Assembly: GCA_902792535.1 (NCBI GenBank)
Contig: CADAZU010000016.1
Span: 1-32,100 of the forward strand
Reading direction: 5' to 3'
DNA from: an uncultured Bacteroidales bacterium
GTDB lineage: Bacteria; Bacteroidota; Bacteroidia; Bacteroidales; Paludibacteraceae
Length of the DNA: 32,100 bases
This document shows positions 22,367 through 29,867 of this stretch, in pieces. The position numbers and the translations under genes are program-made. How positions within the stretch are numbered: the first letter of the stretch is position 1; the number at the start of each line of letters is the position of its first letter. A model generated the notes under the pieces. It ran no database searches and was not told the origin of the DNA. It saw only the letters and a list, made by a program, of their open reading frames with translations.

Positions 22367-23148
22367 TTCCTGCTTCAATCCTATCGGTATGGGTCATGCT
22401 GGTGCATGTGATCACGATACCGGTGTTCTATCTGGGGTTTATCCTGCTATACGAGAGTCAATGGATGATATCCTTCCTTTCGGTGGGGCACGGAGTGGTG
22501 TTTAATACATTGATGCTGACCTGCATCCTAATAGGTGTACTATGCGCAGTGCGCATCCCTATTACCGCCGTACGGAACAGACCCCGGTTTACATGGTGGC
22601 AATATAGTCTGATCGCCTTTGCGGAAGTGGTGGGTTTCTCTTGCTTCGCAGCCCTATATATGGCACTGGTGTATGGCGATATAGGTTATTTCCCGGCTTT
22701 AGGTCACTGTCTGCGCATGGCGTTCAGTATCCTGCCCTACCCGTACATAATATACGCTATCCTATTTGCCTTGATCCGTCCGGATGAGCCTATGGCAGCC
22801 GAAGAGGATCTGGTGCGGTTTACCGACAGCACCGGCAGACTCAAACTCGTTATTGCGCATGATGTGATACTATATATCGAAGCGCAAGAGAACTATGTCT
22901 CCATCCATTATATGGAGAATTCGCAAATGAAAGAATACTCCCTTCGCCAGTCCATGCGGGGGATAGAGGAACTCATGGACAAGCACGGTATTATCCGCTG
23001 TCAGCGGTCGTATTTCGTCAACCCGCGTCATGTATCCGTCCTGCGCAGGGATAAAGAAGGAATGATTCAGGCAGAACTGGATATAACCAATGCGAAACCG
23101 GTTCCGGTCTCGCCTAAATACTACGAGCAGTTAAGTAAAATGCTGTAG
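22357..23148 (+). CDS. Membrane-anchored LytTR-family transcriptional regulator
   Basis: The 263-residue protein has an N-terminal half with about four membrane helices (roughly 8-32, 44-66, 80-106, 114-140) and a C-terminal LytTR DNA-binding domain (about 160-262). Diagnostic LytTR stretches are VILYIEAQENYVSIHY, EYSLRQSMRGIEE, IIRCQRSYFVNPRHV and KPVPVSPKYYEQL. There is no receiver domain, so the membrane half rather than a phosphorylated Asp is the likely input. The signal and targets are unknown. It faces a set of GTGAC repeats at its own start and is convergent with rlmN, 19 bp apart. This architecture is common in Bacteroidota; function is inferred from domains only. Confidence 0.88.
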   Translation: MTKIPASILSVWVMLVHVITIPVFYLGFILLYESQWMISFLSVGHGVVFNTLMLTCILIGVLCAVRIPITAVRNRPRFTWWQYSLIAFAEVVGFSCFAALYMALVYGDIGYFPALGHCLRMAFSILPYPYIIYAILFALIRPDEPMAAEEDLVRFTDSTGRLKLVIAHDVILYIEAQENYVSIHYMENSQMKEYSLRQSMRGIEELMDKHGIIRCQRSYFVNPRHVSVLRRDKEGMIQAELDITNAKPVPVSPKYYEQLSKML

Positions 23149-23158
23149 AGGGGTGAGC

Positions 23159-23186
23159 GGTTACGGGTTACCGGTTACCGGTTAAG
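23159..23186. repeat. Heptamer array at the rlmN 3' end (GGTTACG, GGTTACC, GGTTACC, GGTTAAG)
   Basis: Four consecutive 7-bp units cover the convergent lytTR/rlmN junction. On the minus strand they encode the last residues of RlmN and contain its TAA stop (23168-23170). Confidence 0.8.
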
Positions 23187-24289
23187 GAATTGACCAGCAT
23201 ACCGCAGGCGGCAAGAATGTCTTCTCCCCGTGAACGGCGGATAGTAGAGGTAACCTCATTAGCGGTCAAATAATCCCGCAGCCACTCCATCTGTTTCTCA
23301 TCAGAACCGGGGAAATGGCGACTCTCTTTATTCGTACGGGCAACCTCCTCCACTCCTTCGTGAAAACGAATCAGATTGATCCGGCAGTTAAGACCTCTTA
23401 ATAGCCGGATTATTTCTTTGGCATGCTTGGGGCTGTCGTTCTGCCCTGCCCAGCAGATATACTCAAAGCTGACTCTCCGCTGGTGGGACCAGTCGTATTG
23501 CTTGATCAACGCTACAACCTCCGTAATAGGCATGATCTTCTCTGCCGGCATGATTCGGGCACGCTCAGCGCTGAATGGGTTATGCATCGACACAGCCAGA
23601 TGGCATTCGCTCCCGTCCAGAAAACGCTTCATTGCGGGAATACCTACCGTTGAGACGGTGATACGCTTAGGCGACCAGGCGCAGGCGTAGGAAGCAGTCA
23701 TGATATCCAAAGTCCGCAGTACCTCATCTATGTTGTCCATCGGTTCTCCTTCGCCCATAAAGACAAGATTGGAAAGCGGTTCACGACCGTCCGCGGAAGC
23801 CATGGCGTCTATCTCGAATATCTGATTGAGAATATCCGCTGCCGGGAGGTTTCCGTGAAAACCGAGTGTCCCGGTCATGCAGAACCGGCAACCCATCTTG
23901 CACCCAGCTTGCGTTGAGACGCATAGCGTAGCGCGGTCGTCCTCCGGGATATAGACGCTCTCTATGAATGTTTTCCCCCGCCCCTCCTCTGAAAGGAGAG
24001 AGTGCTCCTGATGAGGGCTGATGGTTGACGGCTGATGGCTAACTTCAAAGAGATATTTGCGGGTTCCGTCTGCGCTGACAGCTTCTCGCACTGGAGCATG
24101 GCGTCCTATCGTATAACGGGCTTTGAGCGCCTCCCTGCCTTTGAGCGAGATATTGGTCATCTCGTCGAAAGAGCGCACTCTGCGGACATAAAGCCACTCC
24201 GCCAACTGCTTGCCGGCGAACTTAGGCAGACCCGTACCGATAGCCACGGACTGCAATTCCTCTAATGTCTTGCCTAATAAAGCTTCCAA
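23168..24289 (-). CDS. rlmN: 23S rRNA (adenine-C2)/tRNA methyltransferase RlmN
   Basis: RlmN is a radical-SAM enzyme that methylates A2503 of 23S rRNA and A37 of some tRNAs. The 373-residue protein carries the 4Fe-4S motif CKMGCRFC (C130, C134, C137), FMGEGEPMDNIDEV, TVSTVGI, LAVSMHNP, and the C-terminal RRSRGEDILAACGML whose Cys is the methyl-carrying or resolving residue. The start is TTG, inside the last unit of a heptamer array; an in-frame TGA lies two codons upstream and the N-terminus MEALLGKTLEELQ aligns with homologues, so TTG is the most likely start. Residues about 84-105, between KYLFEV and FIESVYIPEDDR, look like an insertion made of a heptamer array plus a hairpin. The last residues come from another array. 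It is the final gene of a long minus-strand run. Confidence 0.94.
   Translation of the reverse strand: MEALLGKTLEELQSVAIGTGLPKFAGKQLAEWLYVRRVRSFDEMTNISLKGREALKARYTIGRHAPVREAVSADGTRKYLFEVSHQPSTISPHQEHSLLSEEGRGKTFIESVYIPEDDRATLCVSTQAGCKMGCRFCMTGTLGFHGNLPAADILNQIFEIDAMASADGREPLSNLVFMGEGEPMDNIDEVLRTLDIMTASYACAWSPKRITVSTVGIPAMKRFLDGSECHLAVSMHNPFSAERARIMPAEKIMPITEVVALIKQYDWSHQRRVSFEYICWAGQNDSPKHAKEIIRLLRGLNCRINLIRFHEGVEEVARTNKESRHFPGSDEKQMEWLRDYLTANEVTSTIRRSRGEDILAACGMLVNSLTGNR
23981..24043. repeat. Hairpin plus heptamer array inside rlmN (GGCTGAT, GGTTGAC, GGCTGAT, GGCTAAC)
   Basis: The four 7-bp units occupy 24016-24043. CTCCT and AGGAG (23984-23988, 23994-23998) form a short hairpin next to them. 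On the coding strand the unit is ATCAGCC, the same as the ruvA array, and it encodes VSHQPSTISP in RlmN. Confidence 0.75.
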
Positions 24290-24307
24290 TTCTCAATTCT
24301 CAATTCT
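24287..24307. repeat. Heptamer array at the rlmN start (CAATTCT x3)
   Basis: Three identical 7-bp units; on the minus strand each reads AGAATTG and the last TTG is the rlmN start codon. Confidence 0.8.
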
Positions 24308-24344
24308 TAAAATTAGACTTGTCAAGGAATCATACCCTTTGGAG

Positions 24345-25343
24345 TTAAGAATTAATCATAGTAACATCCACATGCGGATATGCAAAGGTGAATCCTTGCG
24401 GCGGGAGTTCGGTATAGAACCGTTCCTGGAGAGCAAAGAACACATCCCAGTAATCGGATGCCTTTACCCAGGCGCGGACAACAAAAGTGATGTCATTGGA
24501 ATTAAGTGAACTGAGTGCCACAAAAGGTGCCGGAATAGCATTCATCTTGAAATTGAGTGATGACAACTGAAATGCCGACACATTCATCTCTTTATATAAT
24601 GCATCCATGTCCGTATCCGCCTGTAAAACCCGTTTGTCGCTATCCACAATAGCGAGGATAGCCTTCTTGCAGGCATCGGCGTCCACGCCGTAAGACACAC
24701 TCACAGTCCAATCCACGCGTCTCAGGGGACGGCCGGAATAATTGTCTATCGTGCCGTTAGAAAGCGCTCCGTTAGGCAGAATCACCACTCTGTTGTCTGT
24801 AGTTAGAATCTTTGTTGCCGTGATATTCACCTCTACCACTGTGCCTTTATAGCCTTGAGCCTCAATGAAATCACCGGCTTTGAAAGGTTTGAAAGCAAGA
24901 ATCATGAGGCCTCCGGCGAAGTTCTGCACTGTGCCGGAAAGAGCCATACCGATAGCCATACCTCCGGCGGCTAACAGAGCGGCGAGCGCCGTTGTGTCCA
25001 CGCCCAATGTACCCACAGTCAGAATGATGAGCATCACTGTCATGGAGATTGAGACAAAGGAGGAGATAAAAGATGCCAGTGTCGGCTCGGTCTTACGTCT
25101 TGCGAACATACGCTGCAGGGCTTTCTTCACCACGCCGATGAGCCAGTAGCCTATGATATATATCAACAGGGCTGCCAGAACCTTCAAACCGAATTGGGTC
25201 ATGGAGTCCAACACGGTTTTCCAGAATCCTTCAGGATCTGTCTTGGCATACTCTATCATCTGTTGTGCGCCGGCACGGATCGAATCCGGCGGAACCATCT
25301 TTTGCTGTATCTCTTCTGCTGTAACTGTTTGTAATAATAACAT
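24345..25343 (-). CDS. mscS: Small-conductance mechanosensitive channel (MscS family)
   Basis: The 332-residue inner-membrane protein opens under membrane tension to release solutes during osmotic downshock. After a polar N-terminal segment it has TM1 (about 52-72), TM2 (92-114) and the pore-lining TM3 (119-151, GGMAIGMALSGTVQNFAGGL, rich in Ala/Gly as in MscS). The beta domain follows with KPFKAGDFIEAQGYKGTVVEVN, TDNRVVILPNGALSNGTI and NYS, then a C-terminal alpha/beta domain ending in VRAWVKASDYWDV. It belongs to the smaller MscS class with three helices. It lies 46 bp after the DUF4293 gene and 55 bp before rlmN. Confidence 0.93.
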   Translation of the reverse strand: MLLLQTVTAEEIQQKMVPPDSIRAGAQQMIEYAKTDPEGFWKTVLDSMTQFGLKVLAALLIYIIGYWLIGVVKKALQRMFARRKTEPTLASFISSFVSISMTVMLIILTVGTLGVDTTALAALLAAGGMAIGMALSGTVQNFAGGLMILAFKPFKAGDFIEAQGYKGTVVEVNITATKILTTDNRVVILPNGALSNGTIDNYSGRPLRRVDWTVSVSYGVDADACKKAILAIVDSDKRVLQADTDMDALYKEMNVSAFQLSSLNFKMNAIPAPFVALSSLNSNDITFVVRAWVKASDYWDVFFALQERFYTELPPQGFTFAYPHVDVTMINS

Positions 25344-25389
25344 GGCAGGATTCTGTAATTTAGTCGTTGGTTATTTGTCTCAGGGCTGC

Positions 25390-25842
25390 TTACCGTATTC
25401 TGTCTGCGGCGCGCACGAGCGCTTCATCTTTCAGGATCGCACGCGTTGCCATGAGGGTTAATATCATACATACCAACGGGATTGACGCCCATGGAATCAA
25501 GTGCCACTCAAGTCCCATACTCATCTTCGCCAGCCAAATATAAATAGCCAGCACGCCATAATAACCGAGGCAAAGCATGACCGTAAAGATATTGAGTCGC
25601 GCCTGCAGGATGCGTTTCCGATAGAGGAAGATGTCCACGAGTGCCAGCAGCGGAATGAGCGCCGTGGTAAGCGTTAATCCCCAAATCCCCTGAAGAGGCG
25701 CGCCTCCCAAGGCAGAAAGTTCAAATACTTGCAGTTCGGCGGCCTCCTCCGGCGAGACGAACTGCACTACCGGCATAAAAAGCAAAGTTATACCCAAGGC
25801 CACTACGACCAATAGATATATCGTTTGTATTCGCTGTATCAT
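25390..25842 (-). CDS. DUF4293 family membrane protein
   Basis: This 150-residue protein begins MIQRIQTIYLLVVV and ends with RAADRIR, both hallmarks of the Bacteroidota DUF4293 family. Four hydrophobic segments are visible (about 6-28, 52-72, 84-106, 115-133). Function is unknown. It sits 29 bp after the acetyltransferase gene within the long minus-strand run. Confidence 0.85.
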   Translation of the reverse strand: MIQRIQTIYLLVVVALGITLLFMPVVQFVSPEEAAELQVFELSALGGAPLQGIWGLTLTTALIPLLALVDIFLYRKRILQARLNIFTVMLCLGYYGVLAIYIWLAKMSMGLEWHLIPWASIPLVCMILTLMATRAILKDEALVRAADRIR

Positions 25843-25846
25843 AAGC

Positions 25847-25881
25847 TCATTTACAATTTGTCATTTACTAATTACGAATTC
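25847..25881. repeat. Heptamer array between the DUF4293 start and the acetyltransferase stop
   Basis: Units TCATTTA, CAATTTG, TCATTTA, CTAATTA, CGAATTC follow one another. They fill the gap and include the acetyltransferase stop and last codons. Confidence 0.55.
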
Positions 25882-26405
25882 ATGGCTTCATCGAGGGAAG
25901 CACATTTGTCTCCATGCGCATTCACCCATCCTATCTGCCGCGCAGGGTTTCCAACCATCAAGGCATAAGGCGGCACATCTTTGGTCACCACCGATCCGGC
26001 GCCAATGAGGCAATACTCGCCTAATGTATGTCCGCAAACGATGGTTGCATTGGCTCCGACGGACACACCGCGACGCAGGATCGTCTCACGGTACTCGTCC
26101 TTGCGGCTGACCGCCGCACGGGGGTTAATGACATTGGTGAAGACCATAGATGGTCCCAGGAACACATCGTCCTCGCACCGAACACCGGTATAAACGGAGA
26201 CATTATTCTGGATCTTGCAGTTGCGTCCCAGCACCACATCGGGCGAGATCACTACATTCTGACCTATATTACAGTCCTCGCCGATCGTACACCCGCTCAT
26301 GATATGGCTGAAATGCCATATTTTAGTGCCCTTTCCGATCGTGCAGCCTTCGTCCACATAAGACGACTCATGCACAAAATAATTTACCATTGGGTCATTT
26401 ACCAT
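25872..26405 (-). CDS. WlbB/WbpD-type sugar N-acetyltransferase (left-handed beta-helix)
   Basis: This 177-residue hexapeptide-repeat protein closely resembles UDP-2-acetamido-3-amino-2,3-dideoxy-glucuronate N-acetyltransferases (WbpD/WlbB). Evidence is VHESSYVDEGCTIGKGTKIW followed by HFSHIM, repeated [LIV]G/N hexapeptides (30-90), the loop AVSRKDEYRETILRRGVSVG, ANATIVCGHTLGEYCLIGAG, and KDVPPYALMVGNPARQIGWV. These enzymes make diacetylated glucuronic acid units of surface polysaccharides from acetyl-CoA. The N-terminal MVNDP and the second MVNYF both derive from a 7-bp-period array, so the start could be either ATG (26405 or 26390). The C-terminus is slightly short (ends DEAMNS) and also runs into an array. 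None of the other Wbp/Wlb genes is in the window. Confidence 0.88.
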   Translation of the reverse strand: MVNDPMVNYFVHESSYVDEGCTIGKGTKIWHFSHIMSGCTIGEDCNIGQNVVISPDVVLGRNCKIQNNVSVYTGVRCEDDVFLGPSMVFTNVINPRAAVSRKDEYRETILRRGVSVGANATIVCGHTLGEYCLIGAGSVVTKDVPPYALMVGNPARQIGWVNAHGDKCASLDEAMNS

Positions 26406-26417
26406 GTACCATTTATT
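26382..26417. repeat. Heptamer array filling the rseP/acetyltransferase gap
   Basis: Units ATTTACC, ATTGGGTC (8 bp), ATTTACC, ATGTACC, ATTTATT run from the rseP stop into the first codons of the acetyltransferase and carry both of its candidate ATG codons. Confidence 0.55.
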
Positions 26418-27845
26418 TTAGAAGAAATATTTTATGATATCATTTCCGTTAGCGAATATCAGCAGCGCCAGCAGGAGCCAGAATCCGACTTCGTTGGCTT
26501 TCTCCAGGAATTTATCGCTCGGTTTGCGGCGAGTAATAATCTCCACCAGCAGGAACAGTATATATCCGCCGTCCAGAGCCGGGATAGGCAGGAAATTCAT
26601 GAAGGCGAGGATGATACTGAGGAATCCGGTCATATGCCAGAACGCGTACCAGCTCCAGTAAGAGGGGAACATGGATCCGATAGCGCCGAAACCGCCAAGC
26701 GACTGCGCACCCTCTTTGGTGAACACCAGACGAAATTGTTTCACGTACATCGCCAATATATCCCAACCGTACTGAATGCCCGCCGGTATGGATCCCAAGA
26801 ACGAATAGTCTTTGTGCTCAAACTCAAAGATATTCCATTTGATAGAAACCCCTATTGTGCCTTGGTCTCCGATGAACAGCCTCGTCGATTGCTTCTCGCC
26901 TGCACGGTAGAAATCAATCGTCACGGAGTCGCACGGATGGCGTTGTAATTCCTCGGTCATGAGCACATTGCAGGGTGTCGGCACCCCATTCACAGCGACT
27001 ATACTGTCTCCCTTCAATATGCCGGCGTAATAAGCGGCATTGTCCGGGATTACCGAGTCCACGACAGCAGGAATCCATTCCGAGAGCAGAACAAACCGCC
27101 GTTTGGGGTAATTCTTATCCGCGCGGTGTTTCTCTCGCTCGGATTTATCGAACGCATTCTGCTGCGCCAGATAGCGCGTGCCCAGATCTTCGCTCATGGT
27201 CAAAGCAACCGTGTCCGCGCCGCGCAGCACAACGACCTCGCGTTTACCCTCAATGATAATCGATTGCACCACATCGCTCAAGGTCTCCGGCTCTTCCCCG
27301 TCGATGGTCAAGATCCGATCCTGCTGATGAAATCCTTCGTTTACCATGATCTCCGAGTAGTACAGACCGGTGGTCACATTCCGCAGCGGCAATGTGTCTT
27401 GTCCCCACTGCCACAGCAGCATGGAGAAGATTACCATTGCTCCGATGAAATTCACCAGTATTCCGCCGAGAATGATCAACAGACGTTGCCATGCCGGTTT
27501 GGAGCGGAACTCCCACTCCTGGGGTTCAGCCGCCAGATCGTCGGTCGAATGAGTCTCATCTACCATACCCGCGATAGCGCAATAACCGCCGAAAGGCAGC
27601 CATCCTATACCCCACTCGGTGTTCTCGGGGTGAGCATCCCATTCCGGGTCTTCGTTCCTGGCAAAAAACTTCACATGCCATTTGCCCTCGTATTTCTTCA
27701 ACCGTAGGAGACTGAAACGGGGGTTAAAGAACATATAGAATTTCTCCACGCGCACATGGAATATCCGCGCGAATGTAAAATGCCCCAATTCGTGTATCAA
27801 CACGAGAAACGACAGGGCTAATATCAATTGAATTGCTTGTATCAC
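26418..27845 (-). CDS. rseP: Site-2 intramembrane metalloprotease RseP
   Basis: RseP cleaves membrane-anchored anti-sigma factors and signal-peptide remnants inside the inner membrane. The 475-residue protein has the zinc motif HELGH at 18-22 in the first helix, GWLPFGGYCAIAGMVDE, a hydrophobic helix (about 120-140), two PDZ-like regions (about 155-210 and 265-320, the latter with AGILKGDSIVAVNGV), and the second zinc-site region FMNFLPIPALDGG (zinc Asp in LDG) followed by C-terminal helices. The start is GTG (27843-27845), which gives the usual N-terminus MIQAIQLILALSFLVLIHEL. The gap to dxr is filled by four heptamers. The adjacency dxr-rseP is common in bacteria. Confidence 0.95.
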   Translation of the reverse strand: MIQAIQLILALSFLVLIHELGHFTFARIFHVRVEKFYMFFNPRFSLLRLKKYEGKWHVKFFARNEDPEWDAHPENTEWGIGWLPFGGYCAIAGMVDETHSTDDLAAEPQEWEFRSKPAWQRLLIILGGILVNFIGAMVIFSMLLWQWGQDTLPLRNVTTGLYYSEIMVNEGFHQQDRILTIDGEEPETLSDVVQSIIIEGKREVVVLRGADTVALTMSEDLGTRYLAQQNAFDKSEREKHRADKNYPKRRFVLLSEWIPAVVDSVIPDNAAYYAGILKGDSIVAVNGVPTPCNVLMTEELQRHPCDSVTIDFYRAGEKQSTRLFIGDQGTIGVSIKWNIFEFEHKDYSFLGSIPAGIQYGWDILAMYVKQFRLVFTKEGAQSLGGFGAIGSMFPSYWSWYAFWHMTGFLSIILAFMNFLPIPALDGGYILFLLVEIITRRKPSDKFLEKANEVGFWLLLALLIFANGNDIIKYFF

Positions 27846-27850
27846 TATAT

Positions 27851-27878
27851 TAATGAATAATGATTAATGAATAATGAA
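27851..27878. repeat. Heptamer array between rseP and dxr (TAATGAA, TAATGAT, TAATGAA, TAATGAA)
   Basis: Four near-identical 7-bp units lie between the dxr stop (27881-27883) and the rseP GTG start, with almost nothing else in the gap. Confidence 0.85.
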
Positions 27879-27880
27879 TA

Positions 27881-29035
27881 TTATATAAATTCTGCAGCAA
27901 TGCGTCGTGCTTCCGCGTCGGTAGCCACATAGTCCTCGTAAGTCGGTTTGGCGACAAACGTCGTCTTCGCCATAGTGGAGGCGATGATTTCGCTCATTTG
28001 GAGGAATCCGCACCGTCCCTCGCGAAAAGCCAGGTTCGCCACTTCGTTCGCTGCATTCAGTATGCAGGGCATGTTTCCTCCCCGATGGGTTGCTTCGTAT
28101 GCCAAGCCCAGGTTCGGGAAACGGTTCAAGTCCGGCTCCTCAAAACTCAGGTCCTTGAGCGCCAACAGGTCTGCGCGGGGGAAATCGCTGGCGAGCCGCT
28201 CCGGGAAAGAGAGGGCATATTGGATCGGCAGCCGCATGTCCGGCGCACCTAACTGCGCCTTGATCGCTCCGTCGGCAAACTGTACAGCAGAGTGAATGAT
28301 CGACTGCGGGTGAACCAGCACTTGGATCTTCTCTACCACCACGCCGAAGAGCCATTTGGCTTCGATTACCTCGAATCCTTTGTTCATCATGCTGGCGGAG
28401 TCAATAGTGATCTTCGCCCCCATCTCCCAATTGGGGTGCTTCAGCGCATCTGCTGCTGTCACACTGCGCATTTGCTCCAGCGAGAATGTGCGGAAAGGTC
28501 CGCCGCTGGCGGTCAGGAGGATTTTCTCGATCTCGTTCCGATCCTCGCCTACCAGACTCTGGAATATCGCACTGTGTTCGCTATCGACCGGTAATATCGG
28601 GGCGTGGTAGCGGGCGGCTAATTCGCAAATGATCTCGCCGGCTACGACGAGTGTCTCTTTGTTCGCCAGAGCGATGGTTTTACCGGCTTTGATCGCCTCT
28701 ATCGTCGGCCGCAGTCCTGCGTAACCGACCATGGCAGCTACCACCACGTCCACCGACGGCATGGTCACCACCTCCGCGATAGCCTCTGCGCCGGTCCAGA
28801 CCTTGATATCCGGACTGATAGCAGCGATACGTCTGTTGAGTTCGTCGTATAGGTTCTCGTCACCTATACATACCACCTCGGGGTGAAACTCCTCCGCCTG
28901 CGCTACCAGTCTGTCGATACTCCGGTTGGCACAAAGGGCATAGACGCTGTATCGCTCCGGATGGGCACGCACCACATCCAGCGTCTGCGTCCCGATGGAG
29001 CCCGTTGAGCCTAATATACATAGTTGTTTTACCAT
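27881..29035 (-). CDS. dxr: 1-deoxy-D-xylulose 5-phosphate reductoisomerase (Dxr/IspC)
   Basis: Dxr converts DXP to MEP with NADPH, the committed step of the pathway that IspD continues. I chose the start that begins MVKQLCILGSTGSIGTQTL, giving 384 residues; a longer frame exists, but its extra 14 residues precede the canonical N-terminus. The NADPH loop is GSTGSIG (9-15). Substrate and metal motifs follow: ALANKETLVVAGE, PVDSEHSAIFQ, TASGGPFR, KITIDSASMMNKG, VHPQSIIHS and NAANEVA. The ATG overlaps the M23 gene stop by 7 bp (ATGGTAA), so the two are coupled. Confidence 0.95.
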   Translation of the reverse strand: MVKQLCILGSTGSIGTQTLDVVRAHPERYSVYALCANRSIDRLVAQAEEFHPEVVCIGDENLYDELNRRIAAISPDIKVWTGAEAIAEVVTMPSVDVVVAAMVGYAGLRPTIEAIKAGKTIALANKETLVVAGEIICELAARYHAPILPVDSEHSAIFQSLVGEDRNEIEKILLTASGGPFRTFSLEQMRSVTAADALKHPNWEMGAKITIDSASMMNKGFEVIEAKWLFGVVVEKIQVLVHPQSIIHSAVQFADGAIKAQLGAPDMRLPIQYALSFPERLASDFPRADLLALKDLSFEEPDLNRFPNLGLAYEATHRGGNMPCILNAANEVANLAFREGRCGFLQMSEIIASTMAKTTFVAKPTYEDYVATDAEARRIAAEFI

Positions 29036-29838
29036 ACGATTACCTCCTCGGGGTTGACGTGTTTGCCGCCGTCCCATAGTTCTAACTCGATGTCATGTTC
29101 TCCGTCGGCTATGCCGATGGACTCGCCGCTCTCTACTTTGACGCCTTGCGACTTGAGCGCACGACCGATATGGCGATAGATCGTGACGTAAGAGCCATCC
29201 TGGATCGTCAGCGAGAAGGTATTATCCGCCATTCGCTCTACGGATACCACTACGCCTCTTGTCGTCGCTAATATATTCTCGTTCTTCGCCGTGTGTATCA
29301 TCGCGCCGTATATCTTCGCGTCAGGTCGGGAGCTCTGAACGATTGTTCCTTTCACCGGGCGGTATAATTTCCGTACTCCGGTCGGCATGGCGTTCTCGAA
29401 TAGCAACAGCCGGTCGCGCTCTTTCTGCTCGTACTGGGTCATAAACGCCTCCGTCGCCTCGTTCCTCCGGGCAGCAATCTGCTCGCGCTCGATCCGCTGC
29501 AGGCTATCCAAACTCCGGATGCTGTCCGACTCAATATCTCCGGCTGCCACTTGTCTGATCACATCCAGGTATTGCCGCTGTAACACCAGATCGGCTTGGA
29601 GACTGTCAACCCGGGCGGATTCCTGCACCAACTGCTGCCGCAGACTGGCGCTGTATCCGGGAAGGATATTGCGCAGCGGCGTATAGACGATCAACACGGA
29701 AAGCAGCACGATCAGCGATATGATCGTGATCGTGATTACGCTGATGGCACCTAACAGCGTGACGCGGAAGTGAAATACCTCCCGCAGCGTCAGGTCATCC
29801 AGCATTGCCAACCTATATTTCCGTCTCTTGCTACTCAA
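29029..29838 (-). CDS. Membrane-anchored degenerate M23 (LytM) domain protein
   Basis: The 269-residue protein has a basic N-terminus, one membrane helix (about 27-52), a coiled-coil-like periplasmic stalk (about 62-145) and a C-terminal LytM fold. Recognisable LytM features are ILATTRGVVVSV, LTIQDGSYVTIYRHIG, VKVESGESIGIADGE and ELELWDGGKHVNPEEVI. The zinc ligands are missing: the usual HxxxD reads YGAMI, and the HLHFE motif is reduced to EHDIELE. I infer a non-catalytic protein, perhaps an activator of amidases like EnvC or NlpD, or a scaffold. The start is TTG within a heptamer array; the following residues SSKRRKYRL fit an N-in anchor. It follows the fumarase gene by 24 bp and overlaps dxr. 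Confidence 0.8.
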   Translation of the reverse strand: MSSKRRKYRLAMLDDLTLREVFHFRVTLLGAISVITITIISLIVLLSVLIVYTPLRNILPGYSASLRQQLVQESARVDSLQADLVLQRQYLDVIRQVAAGDIESDSIRSLDSLQRIEREQIAARRNEATEAFMTQYEQKERDRLLLFENAMPTGVRKLYRPVKGTIVQSSRPDAKIYGAMIHTAKNENILATTRGVVVSVERMADNTFSLTIQDGSYVTIYRHIGRALKSQGVKVESGESIGIADGEHDIELELWDGGKHVNPEEVIVW

Positions 29839-29867
29839 TTTTCAACTCTCAATTCTCAATTCTCACA
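29836..29867. repeat. Heptamer array at the fumarase stop and M23 start
   Basis: On the plus strand CAATTTT, CAACTCT, CAATTCT, CAATTCT run in series. On the minus strand the array starts at the fumarase TGA and ends with the TTG start of the M23 gene. Confidence 0.8.

Noticed and set aside
23159-23186. CRISPR-like repeat
   Set aside because: Units are 7 bp, contiguous, with no spacers and no cas genes nearby.
29036-29077. Upstream extension of the dxr frame by 14 residues
   Set aside because: It lies before the standard N-terminus that leads into the GSTGSIG loop and overlaps the M23 coding region more deeply; the ATGGTAA overlap is the natural coupled start.
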